Below are positions 19,611 through 26,623 of a stretch of 64,000 nt of DNA, piece by piece (position 1 is the stretch's first letter; the number at the start of each line of letters is the position of its first letter). Source of the stretch: Marinomonas hwangdonensis. Lineage in GTDB: Bacteria > Pseudomonadota > Gammaproteobacteria > Pseudomonadales > Marinomonadaceae. The position numbers and the translations under genes were made by a program. The notes below the pieces were generated by a model, which was not told where the DNA came from, did not search any database, and saw nothing but the letters and a program-made list of their open reading frames with translations. The stretch covers positions 160,959 through 224,958 of the forward strand of contig NZ_RIZG01000006.1 in assembly GCF_003721245.1 (NCBI RefSeq), in the 5' to 3' direction.

Positions 19611-20261
19611 ATGTACTCAATTAAAGAAGCCTTTTATTCATTACAAGGTGAAGGCGCCCATGCCGGACGCCCTGCTCTATTTTGCCGTTTTACCGGCTGC
19701 AACTTGTGGTCTGGCCTAGAAAAAACACGCGCCAAATCGGAATGTCAATTTTGTGATACTGATTTTATCGGTACCGATGGGCAGCATGGTGGGAAATTCC
19801 CCACCGCAGCTCAGCTACGCGCTCACATAGATTCACTGTGGCCAACTGGTCAAGGACACAAATACGTTGTTTTTACGGGGGGCGAACCCGCCCTTCAACT
19901 CGACGAGGCCCTCATAGTCGAAATGAAGCAACACGGTTATACCATTGCTATAGAAACCAACGGCACAATCGCGCTCCCGCAAGGTATAGATTGGGTTTGT
20001 GTTAGCCCCAAAACAGCCAAGCCTTTGGTCGTATCAAAAGGCGATGAACTCAAGCTGGTATTTCCGCAATCACACCTCTCGCCAGAATTATTTGAAACAC
20101 TGGATTTTGCACATTTTTACCTGCAACCCATGGACCAAAGCCACCTTACAGCAGATCAAATTCCTCTGATCGATACCCAGCAGGCCACTTTACAATACTG
20201 TTTATCGCATCCAAGGTGGCGTCTTAGCCTACAAACACATAAAATGCTCAACATTGATTAG
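19611..20261 (+). CDS. queE: 7-carboxy-7-deazaguanine synthase QueE
   Basis: 216 residues, radical SAM enzyme making 7-carboxy-7-deazaguanine. The cluster-binding motif is the variant CX14CX2C (GCNLWSGLEKTRAKSE then CQFC) instead of the usual CX3CX2C, as in Burkholderia and Pseudomonas QueE. TGGEPALQLD is the SAM-binding GGE motif. It starts MYSIKEAFYSLQGEGAHAGR, where the conserved QGEG binds substrate. It lies 30 bp before ppiB and may be co-transcribed with it. Confidence 0.93.
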   Translation: MYSIKEAFYSLQGEGAHAGRPALFCRFTGCNLWSGLEKTRAKSECQFCDTDFIGTDGQHGGKFPTAAQLRAHIDSLWPTGQGHKYVVFTGGEPALQLDEALIVEMKQHGYTIAIETNGTIALPQGIDWVCVSPKTAKPLVVSKGDELKLVFPQSHLSPELFETLDFAHFYLQPMDQSHLTADQIPLIDTQQATLQYCLSHPRWRLSLQTHKMLNID

Positions 20262-20291
20262 CACACTATTTACTAAACAAGGAAACACTAG

Positions 20292-20795
20292 ATGATCATA
20301 CTACACACAAATCACGGCGACATTCACGTTGAACTGGATTACGAAAAAGCACCCAAGTCTGCGAAAAACTTCGAAGATTACGTGACTTCAGGCTTTTACG
20401 ATGGCGTAATTTTCCACCGCGTTATCAATGGCTTCATGGTGCAAGGTGGTGGTTTTAAGCCTGGCATGACCCAAAAAGAAACACGCACCACCATTGAAAA
20501 CGAAGCCGACAACGGCCTTAAAAATGAAGTAGGCACGTTAGCCATGGCGCGTACTATGGACCCGCATTCTGCCTCTGCACAATTTTTCATCAACGTAGCA
20601 GACAACAGCTTCTTAAACCACCGCAGCAAAACGCCAGATGGTTGGGGTTATGCCGTGTTTGGTAAAGTTACGGCGGGTATGGATGTCGTTAACAAAATCA
20701 AAGAAGTAAAAACGACGATGAAATCTGGTCACCAAGATGTGCCTGCTGAGGACGTCATCATCGAAAGTGCAGAATTGGTAAAAAGCGAAGGCTAA
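20292..20795 (+). CDS. ppiB: Peptidyl-prolyl cis-trans isomerase B (cyclophilin)
   Basis: 167 residues, a single cyclophilin domain without signal peptide, so cytoplasmic. Typical segments are [14 protein letters not shown] (about 41-54), the catalytic Arg included, [17 protein letters not shown] (about 86-102) and WGYAVFGKV. It overlaps lpxH by one base (TAATG), as in many gammaproteobacteria where ppiB and lpxH are neighbours of cysS and glnS. Confidence 0.94.
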   Translation: MIILHTNHGDIHVELDYEKAPKSAKNFEDYVTSGFYDGVIFHRVINGFMVQGGGFKPGMTQKETRTTIENEADNGLKNEVGTLAMARTMDPHSASAQFFINVADNSFLNHRSKTPDGWGYAVFGKVTAGMDVVNKIKEVKTTMKSGHQDVPAEDVIIESAELVKSEG

Positions 20796-21577
20796 TGATT
20801 CGTTATTTTATCTCAGATTTGCATTTGAGCGACAAACGTCCGGATCTTCTCCGGGCGTTTGTTCTGATGACCAAAGCCCTCTTGGCTCGAAAAGAGGAAG
20901 CGGAGCTCTATATTTTAGGCGACTTCTATGAAGCTTGGATTGGTGATGATTTTCAAGCAGACTGGAATACTGAAATAGAGAACGCCCTAGTTGAATTGTC
21001 ACAGTCAGGCTTTAGGTTGTATTTTTTGCATGGCAACAGAGACTTTTTGATTGGAAAAGACTGGTTAGCTCGAGTGGGTGCCACTTTTATAGAAGAGCAG
21101 ACGGTATGCTTAATAGACGATCGTTCTGTACTTTTAACCCATGGCGATGAGTATTGTATTGAAGATACAGAGTATCAGGCTTTCAGAAAAACGGTACGAT
21201 CTAAACAGTGGCAAGAACACATTCTCGCTATGCCACTCAAGCAACGCATCGCCTTAGCTGCACAACTGCGCAACGACAGTAAATCCAGTGCAATGGAAAA
21301 ATCCATGGACATTATGGATGTCTCAAACTCTGCCGTTAATGCGTCCTTGATTCATCATCAATGCCAGACCGTTATTCATGGCCACACTCACCGCCCAGAC
21401 CTTCACGAAGACGAAAGCACTCTGCGTTGTGTGCTCGGCGATTGGGATACACACGTTTGGCTCGCTAGCATCAAAGAGGGTATCTATTCTCAATCAAAAG
21501 CCACGGTAGCGACTTTCAACCAAGATACCCTAAGTGGATTACAAGAAGTGCATCGCAGGGCTTTAAGCAAAAAATAA
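20795..21577 (+). CDS. lpxH: UDP-2,3-diacylglucosamine diphosphatase LpxH
   Basis: 260 residues, calcineurin-like phosphoesterase of lipid A synthesis that yields lipid X and UMP. Metal-site motifs in order: SDLHLS (residues 7-12), GDFYEAWIGDD, HGNRDF, LTHGDEYC and GHTHRPD. These match LpxH rather than LpxI or LpxG. Translation is coupled to ppiB by the shared A of TAATG. It is followed by a weak hairpin. Confidence 0.94.
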   Translation: MIRYFISDLHLSDKRPDLLRAFVLMTKALLARKEEAELYILGDFYEAWIGDDFQADWNTEIENALVELSQSGFRLYFLHGNRDFLIGKDWLARVGATFIEEQTVCLIDDRSVLLTHGDEYCIEDTEYQAFRKTVRSKQWQEHILAMPLKQRIALAAQLRNDSKSSAMEKSMDIMDVSNSAVNASLIHHQCQTVIHGHTHRPDLHEDESTLRCVLGDWDTHVWLASIKEGIYSQSKATVATFNQDTLSGLQEVHRRALSKK

Positions 21578-21597
21578 CTTTTTCACTCCTTTCTTTT

Positions 21598-21634
21598 CGC
21601 TTCATCCATGGCGTTCTTTTGGTTGAAGCGTTTT
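21598..21634 (+). terminator. Weak terminator-like hairpin after lpxH
   Basis: CGCTTCA (21598-21604) pairs with TGAAGCG (21624-21630), followed by TTTT. The 19-base loop makes it weak, but it lies 20 bp after the lpxH stop in the right orientation. Confidence 0.4.
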
Positions 21635-21655
21635 CACGAATAACGATTACATTAC

Positions 21656-21669
21656 TTCTCTTAAGAGAA
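21656..21669. repeat. 14 bp perfect palindrome upstream of the transporter gene
   Basis: TTCTCTTAAGAGAA, a perfect dyad in the 279 bp gap between lpxH and the Na+-coupled transporter. It may be a regulator site. No protein-specific consensus recognised. Confidence 0.4.
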
Positions 21670-21799
21670 ACACTAAAACACATATTGCGATACAAAAAAA
21701 CCACCAATAGCCTTGACCATGTATCAAGAAATGGCGATGATTCTGAAATACCAAATTCACTTTCGTGATCCGGAAGAGCGTTCTGGTGTTTAAATCGAA

Positions 21800-21822
21800 T
21801 GCTTAACTTACCCTGTTAAGCA
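21800..21822. repeat. Inverted repeat just upstream of the transporter start
   Basis: TGCTTAAC (21800-21807) and GTTAAGCA (21815-21822) with a 7-base spacer, ending 34 bp before the transporter ATG. The position fits an operator or a leader hairpin. Confidence 0.4.
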
Positions 21823-21856
21823 ATACCATAAAAATAAATACAAAGGTACAACCTTA

Positions 21857-23257
21857 ATGTCTGATAACTATTCCTCGGCCAGCGCTTCTGGCTCTGTTAA
21901 GTCCTCACCTACGCGTGTTCAGTGGTCTACCCGAATGGCATTTGTTCTGGCCGCAGTCGGCTCTGCTGTCGGGTTGGGCAATATATGGAAATTCCCTTAT
22001 ATTACCGGTGAACACGGTGGAGGCGCATTTGTACTGGTCTATTTAGGCTGTATTCTGATTATAGGTATTCCCGTCATGATGGCTGAAATCGCTTTAGGGC
22101 GACGTGGACGCCATAACCCAGCACAAGGCATTGCGGCATTGGTTCGTGAAGCCGGGGCGCACCCGTTTTGGAAAATCATTGGCGTCATGGCATTGCTGTG
22201 TGGCTTTATGATCCTTACGTTTTATACCGTTGTCGCTGGTTGGGCATTCGCGTACGCCCCAAAAGCCGCATCAGGTAGCTTTGTCGGTGAAAATGGCGAC
22301 GCCATTGGTGCTATGTTTGGTGGCATGCTGGCGAACCCTCTTGCTCTAACCATCTGGATGACGGTAGTTTTAGGGTTAACCATGGCCATTGTTTTACGCG
22401 GCCTACACGGTGGACTTGAAAAATCCATTAACCTATTAATGCCAGGCTTGCTCATTTTGTTGCTGATTCTAGTGGGATACGCCATGACCAGCGGACACTT
22501 TATGGAAGGGGTTAGCTTTTTATTTAAAGCCGACTTTAGCAAGATGACAGGAACCGGCTTCTTAGTAGCACTGGGGCATGCTTTTTTCACCCTCAGCCTA
22601 GCATCTGGCGCCATTATGACTTACGGCTCCTACTTACCGGACAATGTCTCTATTGGCAAAACAACCATGTTAATCGCTATCATGGATACGGTTGTGGCGC
22701 TTGCTGCGGGCCTTGCCATTTTCCCATTGGTTTTTGCCAACGGCTTAGAGCCAGGATCAGGTCCAGGTCTTATTTTTGTCACCTTGCCCATTGCCTTTGG
22801 CCAAATGCCTTTTGGCAGCGCGTTTGGCACGTTATTTTTCTTATTACTGGCCGTTGCCGCTTTGACCTCCGCCATCTCGTTGCTTGAGCCAACTATTTCT
22901 TGGTTAACTGAAAAGTTCAAGATGACGCGTATCAAAGCGTGTTTGCTAGCAGGCAGTTTACTGTGGATAGGTGGGCTTGGCGTTGTGGCCTCATTAAACA
23001 TAGGTTCTGAATGGACACTGTTTGGCAAAACATTCTTCGACATTCTAGACTACCTAACCTCCAGTTGGCTTATGCCTCTTGGTGGCTTACTGATGGCCAT
23101 TTTCAGTGGCTGGATATTGAATAAAACCGTTATGCAAGATGAAATCGGATTGGGCACAGGTATCATGTATCAACTTTGGTTATTTACCATGCGCTACATA
23201 ACACCTCTGGCCATCATTGTTGTATTTCTGAATGTGTTGGGGGTTATTAGCTTTTAG
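21857..23257 (+). CDS. Sodium-dependent transporter, NSS (SNF) family
   Basis: 466 residues with 11-12 hydrophobic segments. The first span carries the LeuT-family signature (FVLAAVGSAVGLGNIWKFPY, about 30-49, then NEN-like GEHGGGAF), where the unwound GLGN loop holds Na+ and substrate. GSYLP near residue 257 is the extracellular-gate region of TM6. The family imports amino acids or small amines with Na+. The substrate is not predictable. AAAGG lies 9 bases before the ATG. Confidence 0.9.
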   Translation: MSDNYSSASASGSVKSSPTRVQWSTRMAFVLAAVGSAVGLGNIWKFPYITGEHGGGAFVLVYLGCILIIGIPVMMAEIALGRRGRHNPAQGIAALVREAGAHPFWKIIGVMALLCGFMILTFYTVVAGWAFAYAPKAASGSFVGENGDAIGAMFGGMLANPLALTIWMTVVLGLTMAIVLRGLHGGLEKSINLLMPGLLILLLILVGYAMTSGHFMEGVSFLFKADFSKMTGTGFLVALGHAFFTLSLASGAIMTYGSYLPDNVSIGKTTMLIAIMDTVVALAAGLAIFPLVFANGLEPGSGPGLIFVTLPIAFGQMPFGSAFGTLFFLLLAVAALTSAISLLEPTISWLTEKFKMTRIKACLLAGSLLWIGGLGVVASLNIGSEWTLFGKTFFDILDYLTSSWLMPLGGLLMAIFSGWILNKTVMQDEIGLGTGIMYQLWLFTMRYITPLAIIVVFLNVLGVISF

Positions 23258-23268
23258 ACTCAGCATAA

Positions 23269-23304
23269 AAAGCCCAAGGCCAATTTGTTATGGTCTTGGG
23301 CTTA
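23269..23304 (+). terminator. Terminator after the NSS transporter
   Basis: AAGCCCAAGGCC (23270-23281) pairs with TGGTCTTGGGCTT (23291-23303) with one G-T pair. The stem is long and GC-rich but the T tract is poor (CTTATG). Confidence 0.6.
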
Positions 23305-23384
23305 TGATAGTGCGCCTATACTGAAACACTTTATGAGGGTTAGTCTCTTTGCTGAACGTACGTAAATTTTACGTTTGAATGTCA

Positions 23385-23711
23385 TCACGGTTTCTGATTA
23401 TTCCCTGCAAGCAGCTCTTTCACCCACACTGTTTCTTCTGCATTCCTAGATCGACAAAACTCTATATTACGGTTATGCAACATAGCTACTGCACGAAAAA
23501 AGGCATTATTAACAACAACAGGATTTAGCTTTATTCCATGTTGCTGCCACCAATGCTGTTGAACCTTAGCAGTCAGTAGTTGGTATAAAAAATCCAACTC
23601 AAGTGACCCTTTATGCATGGCTTCGAAATCCACCACAGGGTCTACTTTTGCAATCTCTAACGCCAACCAATAGGTGACATCAGGTAATGTTTCACTTTTA
23701 TGCATGCCCAT
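23385..23711 (-). CDS. Small protein of unknown function
   Basis: 108 residues from the ATG at 23711, supported by GAGGGG 6 bases upstream. Soluble, mixed charge, with a Trp-rich stretch VQQHWWQQHGIKL near residue 50 and several conserved-looking aromatic residues. No signal peptide. I do not recognise a family. It lies downstream of miaE on the same strand with ~95 bp between, without an obvious terminator, so it may share the miaE transcript. Confidence 0.6.
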   Translation of the reverse strand: MGMHKSETLPDVTYWLALEIAKVDPVVDFEAMHKGSLELDFLYQLLTAKVQQHWWQQHGIKLNPVVVNNAFFRAVAMLHNRNIEFCRSRNAEETVWVKELLAGNNQKP

Positions 23712-23805
23712 AATATTCCCCTCAATCCAGAGTCATATTATGAGTCTAGCAGCTGTTTAGAAAGTCTCCATAAAAAAGCACACTTAACAATATTATTTAT
23801 TTTCT

Positions 23806-24417
23806 TTAAACATTGACTGGCGGCCCACTGTGTATTCGAAACTCAGCATCAGGCTCGATAATAAGCTTATGTTCAAGCTCACGGAAAAAAGCGACACGGT
23901 CATGAATAGGCTCACCAGCATACTCTTGCGCCAACGCAAGGTAGTCTTCAAAGTGACGTGCTTCGGATTTCAGTAATGACAGGTAAAATTTTGACAACTC
24001 TTCATCTAGGTGCGGTGCTAATGCCGCAAATCGCTCACAAGACCTGGCTTCAACAAAAGCACCTATAATTAACGTATCAACAAGACGAGCAGGCTCATGG
24101 GTACGAATGTGCTTACGAAGGCCATCAGCATAACGTGAAGCACTTAAATGCTCATAGGCAATACCACGTTTTCGCATTATTTTGTGTACTTGCTCAAAAT
24201 GCAGAAGCTCTTCACGGGCTAATCGTGACATTTTGTGTAAAAGGTTATCGCGGTCTACATAACGATACATTAGACTCATTGCCGTTGACGCCGCTTTCTT
24301 CTCGCAATGAGCATGATCATTTAACAATAAGGTTTGGTTTTCAATCGCCCAGTTAACCCACGCTTTTGGGGACTCACAAGGAAGAAACTCAACAAGCTCT
24401 GGATACGCAGATAACAT
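23806..24417 (-). CDS. miaE: tRNA-(ms2io6A)-hydroxylase MiaE
   Basis: 203 residues, ferritin-like diiron monooxygenase that hydroxylates ms2i6A37 of tRNA. Iron ligand pattern: HCEKKAAS (Glu about 39), EELLHFEQVH (about 69-78), FVEARSCERF (about 122-131) and SEARHFEDY (about 152-160). Length and motifs match Pseudomonas/Salmonella MiaE. The reaction needs O2, which fits an aerobic marine bacterium. Confidence 0.92.
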   Translation of the reverse strand: MLSAYPELVEFLPCESPKAWVNWAIENQTLLLNDHAHCEKKAASTAMSLMYRYVDRDNLLHKMSRLAREELLHFEQVHKIMRKRGIAYEHLSASRYADGLRKHIRTHEPARLVDTLIIGAFVEARSCERFAALAPHLDEELSKFYLSLLKSEARHFEDYLALAQEYAGEPIHDRVAFFRELEHKLIIEPDAEFRIHSGPPVNV

Positions 24418-24563
24418 TACTCTACCTTTTTGTGTTAAAAAACGGGATTATACTTGGTATTAATTAAGGTGCGAACAGATTATCTCTTATCTATCCACAA
24501 AAAAATCTGAGAACATAGATGCCTTTTTTGCCATAACATCCTGATTTGGATTTTGATTTCGTC

Positions 24564-26315
24564 ATGAATGAATACTATGACCTGCTAAAATTAAAAATTG
24601 GCCAACATGTTGGCGTTGAACTTGACCCTTATGTACTGAACTACGCTGTTGATAGCAGCAAGACAACTTGGGTGGCTGACCAAGGCGGTCGACCCTTTGT
24701 CTTGCGTTTTTTTCAACCGAAAAAAGGCAAAGTCGAGGCTTTTTTACAAAATGCACGTAAATACGCATCGGTCAAGCACCCTGCCATTACGCCAAACTAC
24801 CCTCCTTTTTATTCCAGTCTTTGGGTATTTTCTTGTTCTGCGGTTTGTGGTGGAGAAAACTTATACAGTTTTTTAGGCAAGTACCCCGATGGTGCGCCAC
24901 TTAACGTTGTTATTAGCTTATTTGACAATATTGCCAAAGCCTTAGATCAAGTCCATAAAAACGGCTTGTATCACGGACACCTTGATTTAAGCTCTATCCA
25001 CGTTGTTAATGGACTCGGCCTAATGACGGGGTTTGGCGTACACAATTGGATGGCAAGAATCGACGATCAAGAAATGGATAAGCGCTTTTTCCCACCGGAG
25101 TATTTAAAGAAGGAACAGAAACGCTCCCCAGCATCTGACAGCTATGCCTTTATGCGTTTGCTGATGGCGGCATTACTTGGTGAATCTATTTTAGATAAAG
25201 ATTTTGCCAATGGCTTGCCCGATACTCACCCAAACTTAAGCGATGCAACTTGGCATAAGCTTCTAAAGTGGAGTCGAGCCAGTGAGCGTCACAGACCAAA
25301 ATCCCTGGTTGAAGTGATTCGCATCCTTCGTGCTAATTTGTATAAACCAGAACCAAGCAACCAATCTTCGCCAAAACGCATCGCCAGACGCTTGATGCGT
25401 AATGCCACGCCAAAAGCCATTGGCATAAGCGCCTCTCTTTTCGCAGGAGTGGTTGCGGGCTTGGTATTTTGGCCAGACGCACCACCAGAAAAAGCTCTGC
25501 CTGTAGTGACTCAAACCACGAATACTCCGGTATCGAACAATCCGCCAGAAACGCCATACGCATCTTTGCCGCAAACCTTAGAAGACCCCCTGAAAGTAGG
25601 CGGCAATGCCCCTAAAGTTGAAAAAGTACTGCCCGCTACTTTCATCATGGGCGATCAAAACAATCTGGGGGATGACAACGAAAAACCCGCCCACGAGGTG
25701 GATATTCCCAGTGGTTTTTATATTAGCAAGTACGAAGTAACCTTTGATCAATACGATAAATTTGCCAAAGCAACGGGAAGAGAATCACCCCCTGACAATG
25801 GCTGGGGGCGTGGACAACGTCCTGTCATCAACGTCAGCTGGTATGACGCAAAAGCCTATACAAACTGGGTGTCAGAACAAACCGATCAAGAATACCGCCT
25901 GCCAACTGAGATTGAGTGGGAATACTCGGCACGTGCTGATTCAAACACCGCTTTCTGGTACGGCAACACCGTAAAACCTGGCTATAGTGTATGTGATAGC
26001 TGCGGAAGCCAATGGGACGGTATTTCAACTGCTCCAGTGGGCAGTCAAGCCAGTAATCCGCTAGGGTTGTTTGACATGCATGGAAATGTTGCTGAATGGG
26101 TGGAAGACTGTTATCACGATTCTTACGAGGGAGCGCCTACAAGCAACCAAGTGTGGTTAGCAAATCAATGTGACAGCCGTGTTATTCGTGGTGGGTCTTG
26201 GTTTGATATCCCAAGAGTAGGAAGAAGTGCCACTCGATACCGTGCAGAACCTGACCTTCAAGCCAGTAACTGGGGGTTTCGAGTGGTTAGGATTATTCAG
26301 CTACCTAATGGTTAA
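24564..26315 (+). CDS. Pseudokinase - membrane span - FGE-like (SUMF1) fusion
   Basis: 583 residues from the ATG at 24564 (an upstream TTG adds six residues; neither has a good RBS). Residues about 10-258 have a protein-kinase outline but lack all three catalytic residues: the VAIK Lys position reads PFVLRFF, the HRD loop reads YHGHLDLSSIHV, and DFG reads TGFG (156-158). A basic linker (KRIARRLMRN) leads to one membrane span at about 286-303, then a Pro/Thr-rich linker and a formylglycine-generating-enzyme-like domain (about 354-577) with FDMHGNVAEWVED and RVIRGGSW. The two copper-binding cysteines of true FGE are absent (GGSWFDIPRVGRSATRYR), so it is unlikely to make formylglycine. Topology would put the kinase-like part inside and the FGE-like part in the periplasm. 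No sulfatase gene is nearby. Confidence 0.85.
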   Translation: MNEYYDLLKLKIGQHVGVELDPYVLNYAVDSSKTTWVADQGGRPFVLRFFQPKKGKVEAFLQNARKYASVKHPAITPNYPPFYSSLWVFSCSAVCGGENLYSFLGKYPDGAPLNVVISLFDNIAKALDQVHKNGLYHGHLDLSSIHVVNGLGLMTGFGVHNWMARIDDQEMDKRFFPPEYLKKEQKRSPASDSYAFMRLLMAALLGESILDKDFANGLPDTHPNLSDATWHKLLKWSRASERHRPKSLVEVIRILRANLYKPEPSNQSSPKRIARRLMRNATPKAIGISASLFAGVVAGLVFWPDAPPEKALPVVTQTTNTPVSNNPPETPYASLPQTLEDPLKVGGNAPKVEKVLPATFIMGDQNNLGDDNEKPAHEVDIPSGFYISKYEVTFDQYDKFAKATGRESPPDNGWGRGQRPVINVSWYDAKAYTNWVSEQTDQEYRLPTEIEWEYSARADSNTAFWYGNTVKPGYSVCDSCGSQWDGISTAPVGSQASNPLGLFDMHGNVAEWVEDCYHDSYEGAPTSNQVWLANQCDSRVIRGGSWFDIPRVGRSATRYRAEPDLQASNWGFRVVRIIQLPNG

Positions 26316-26623
26316 GCTAAATCAGAATAATTCCACTAAATGTCACCTATTCGAAATTGTTATGCCATATATTAAGCCTTTGTGATTTTTTTTCTATAAA
26401 ATACAGTCACGGAAATGAAAAGCGCATTGGGTAGCAATGGGTCATATTCAATTATACCCTTGCATCAATTGAAGAAAGTAGACAACGACGAACGTCACTA
26501 ATTTAGGAATATACCATTGAGTTTTGGCATGAATGCGCCAAAAGCAAACGAAAGTTCGCTGCAGCTCAAGTTCTTCTTTTAGTCGCGATATTACTGTCAT
26601 AAATTATTTAGAGGTGTTCTATA
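26316..26623 (+). promoter_or_regulatory. 308 bp leader region of acnB
   Basis: No gene found. A possible promoter is TTAAGC, 17 bases, TATAAA around 26374-26402. The inverted repeat TTTTGGC/GCCAAAA with an 8-base centre (26522-26543) lies about 80 bp before the acnB start and may be an operator or RNA hairpin. GAGGTG is 8 bases before the ATG. I do not recognise the regulator. Confidence 0.4.

Noticed and set aside
21719..21793. 24-codon ORF before the transporter
   Set aside because: No RBS, no hydrophobic or other recognisable feature, and an A/T-rich flank; probably chance.
24564..26315. Active sulfatase-maturing enzyme
   Set aside because: The two cysteines needed for formylglycine formation are not at their positions, and no sulfatase gene is adjacent.
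26316..26623. HexR or Cra operator before acnB
   Set aside because: The repeat TTTTGGC/GCCAAAA does not fit the known consensus of either regulator.
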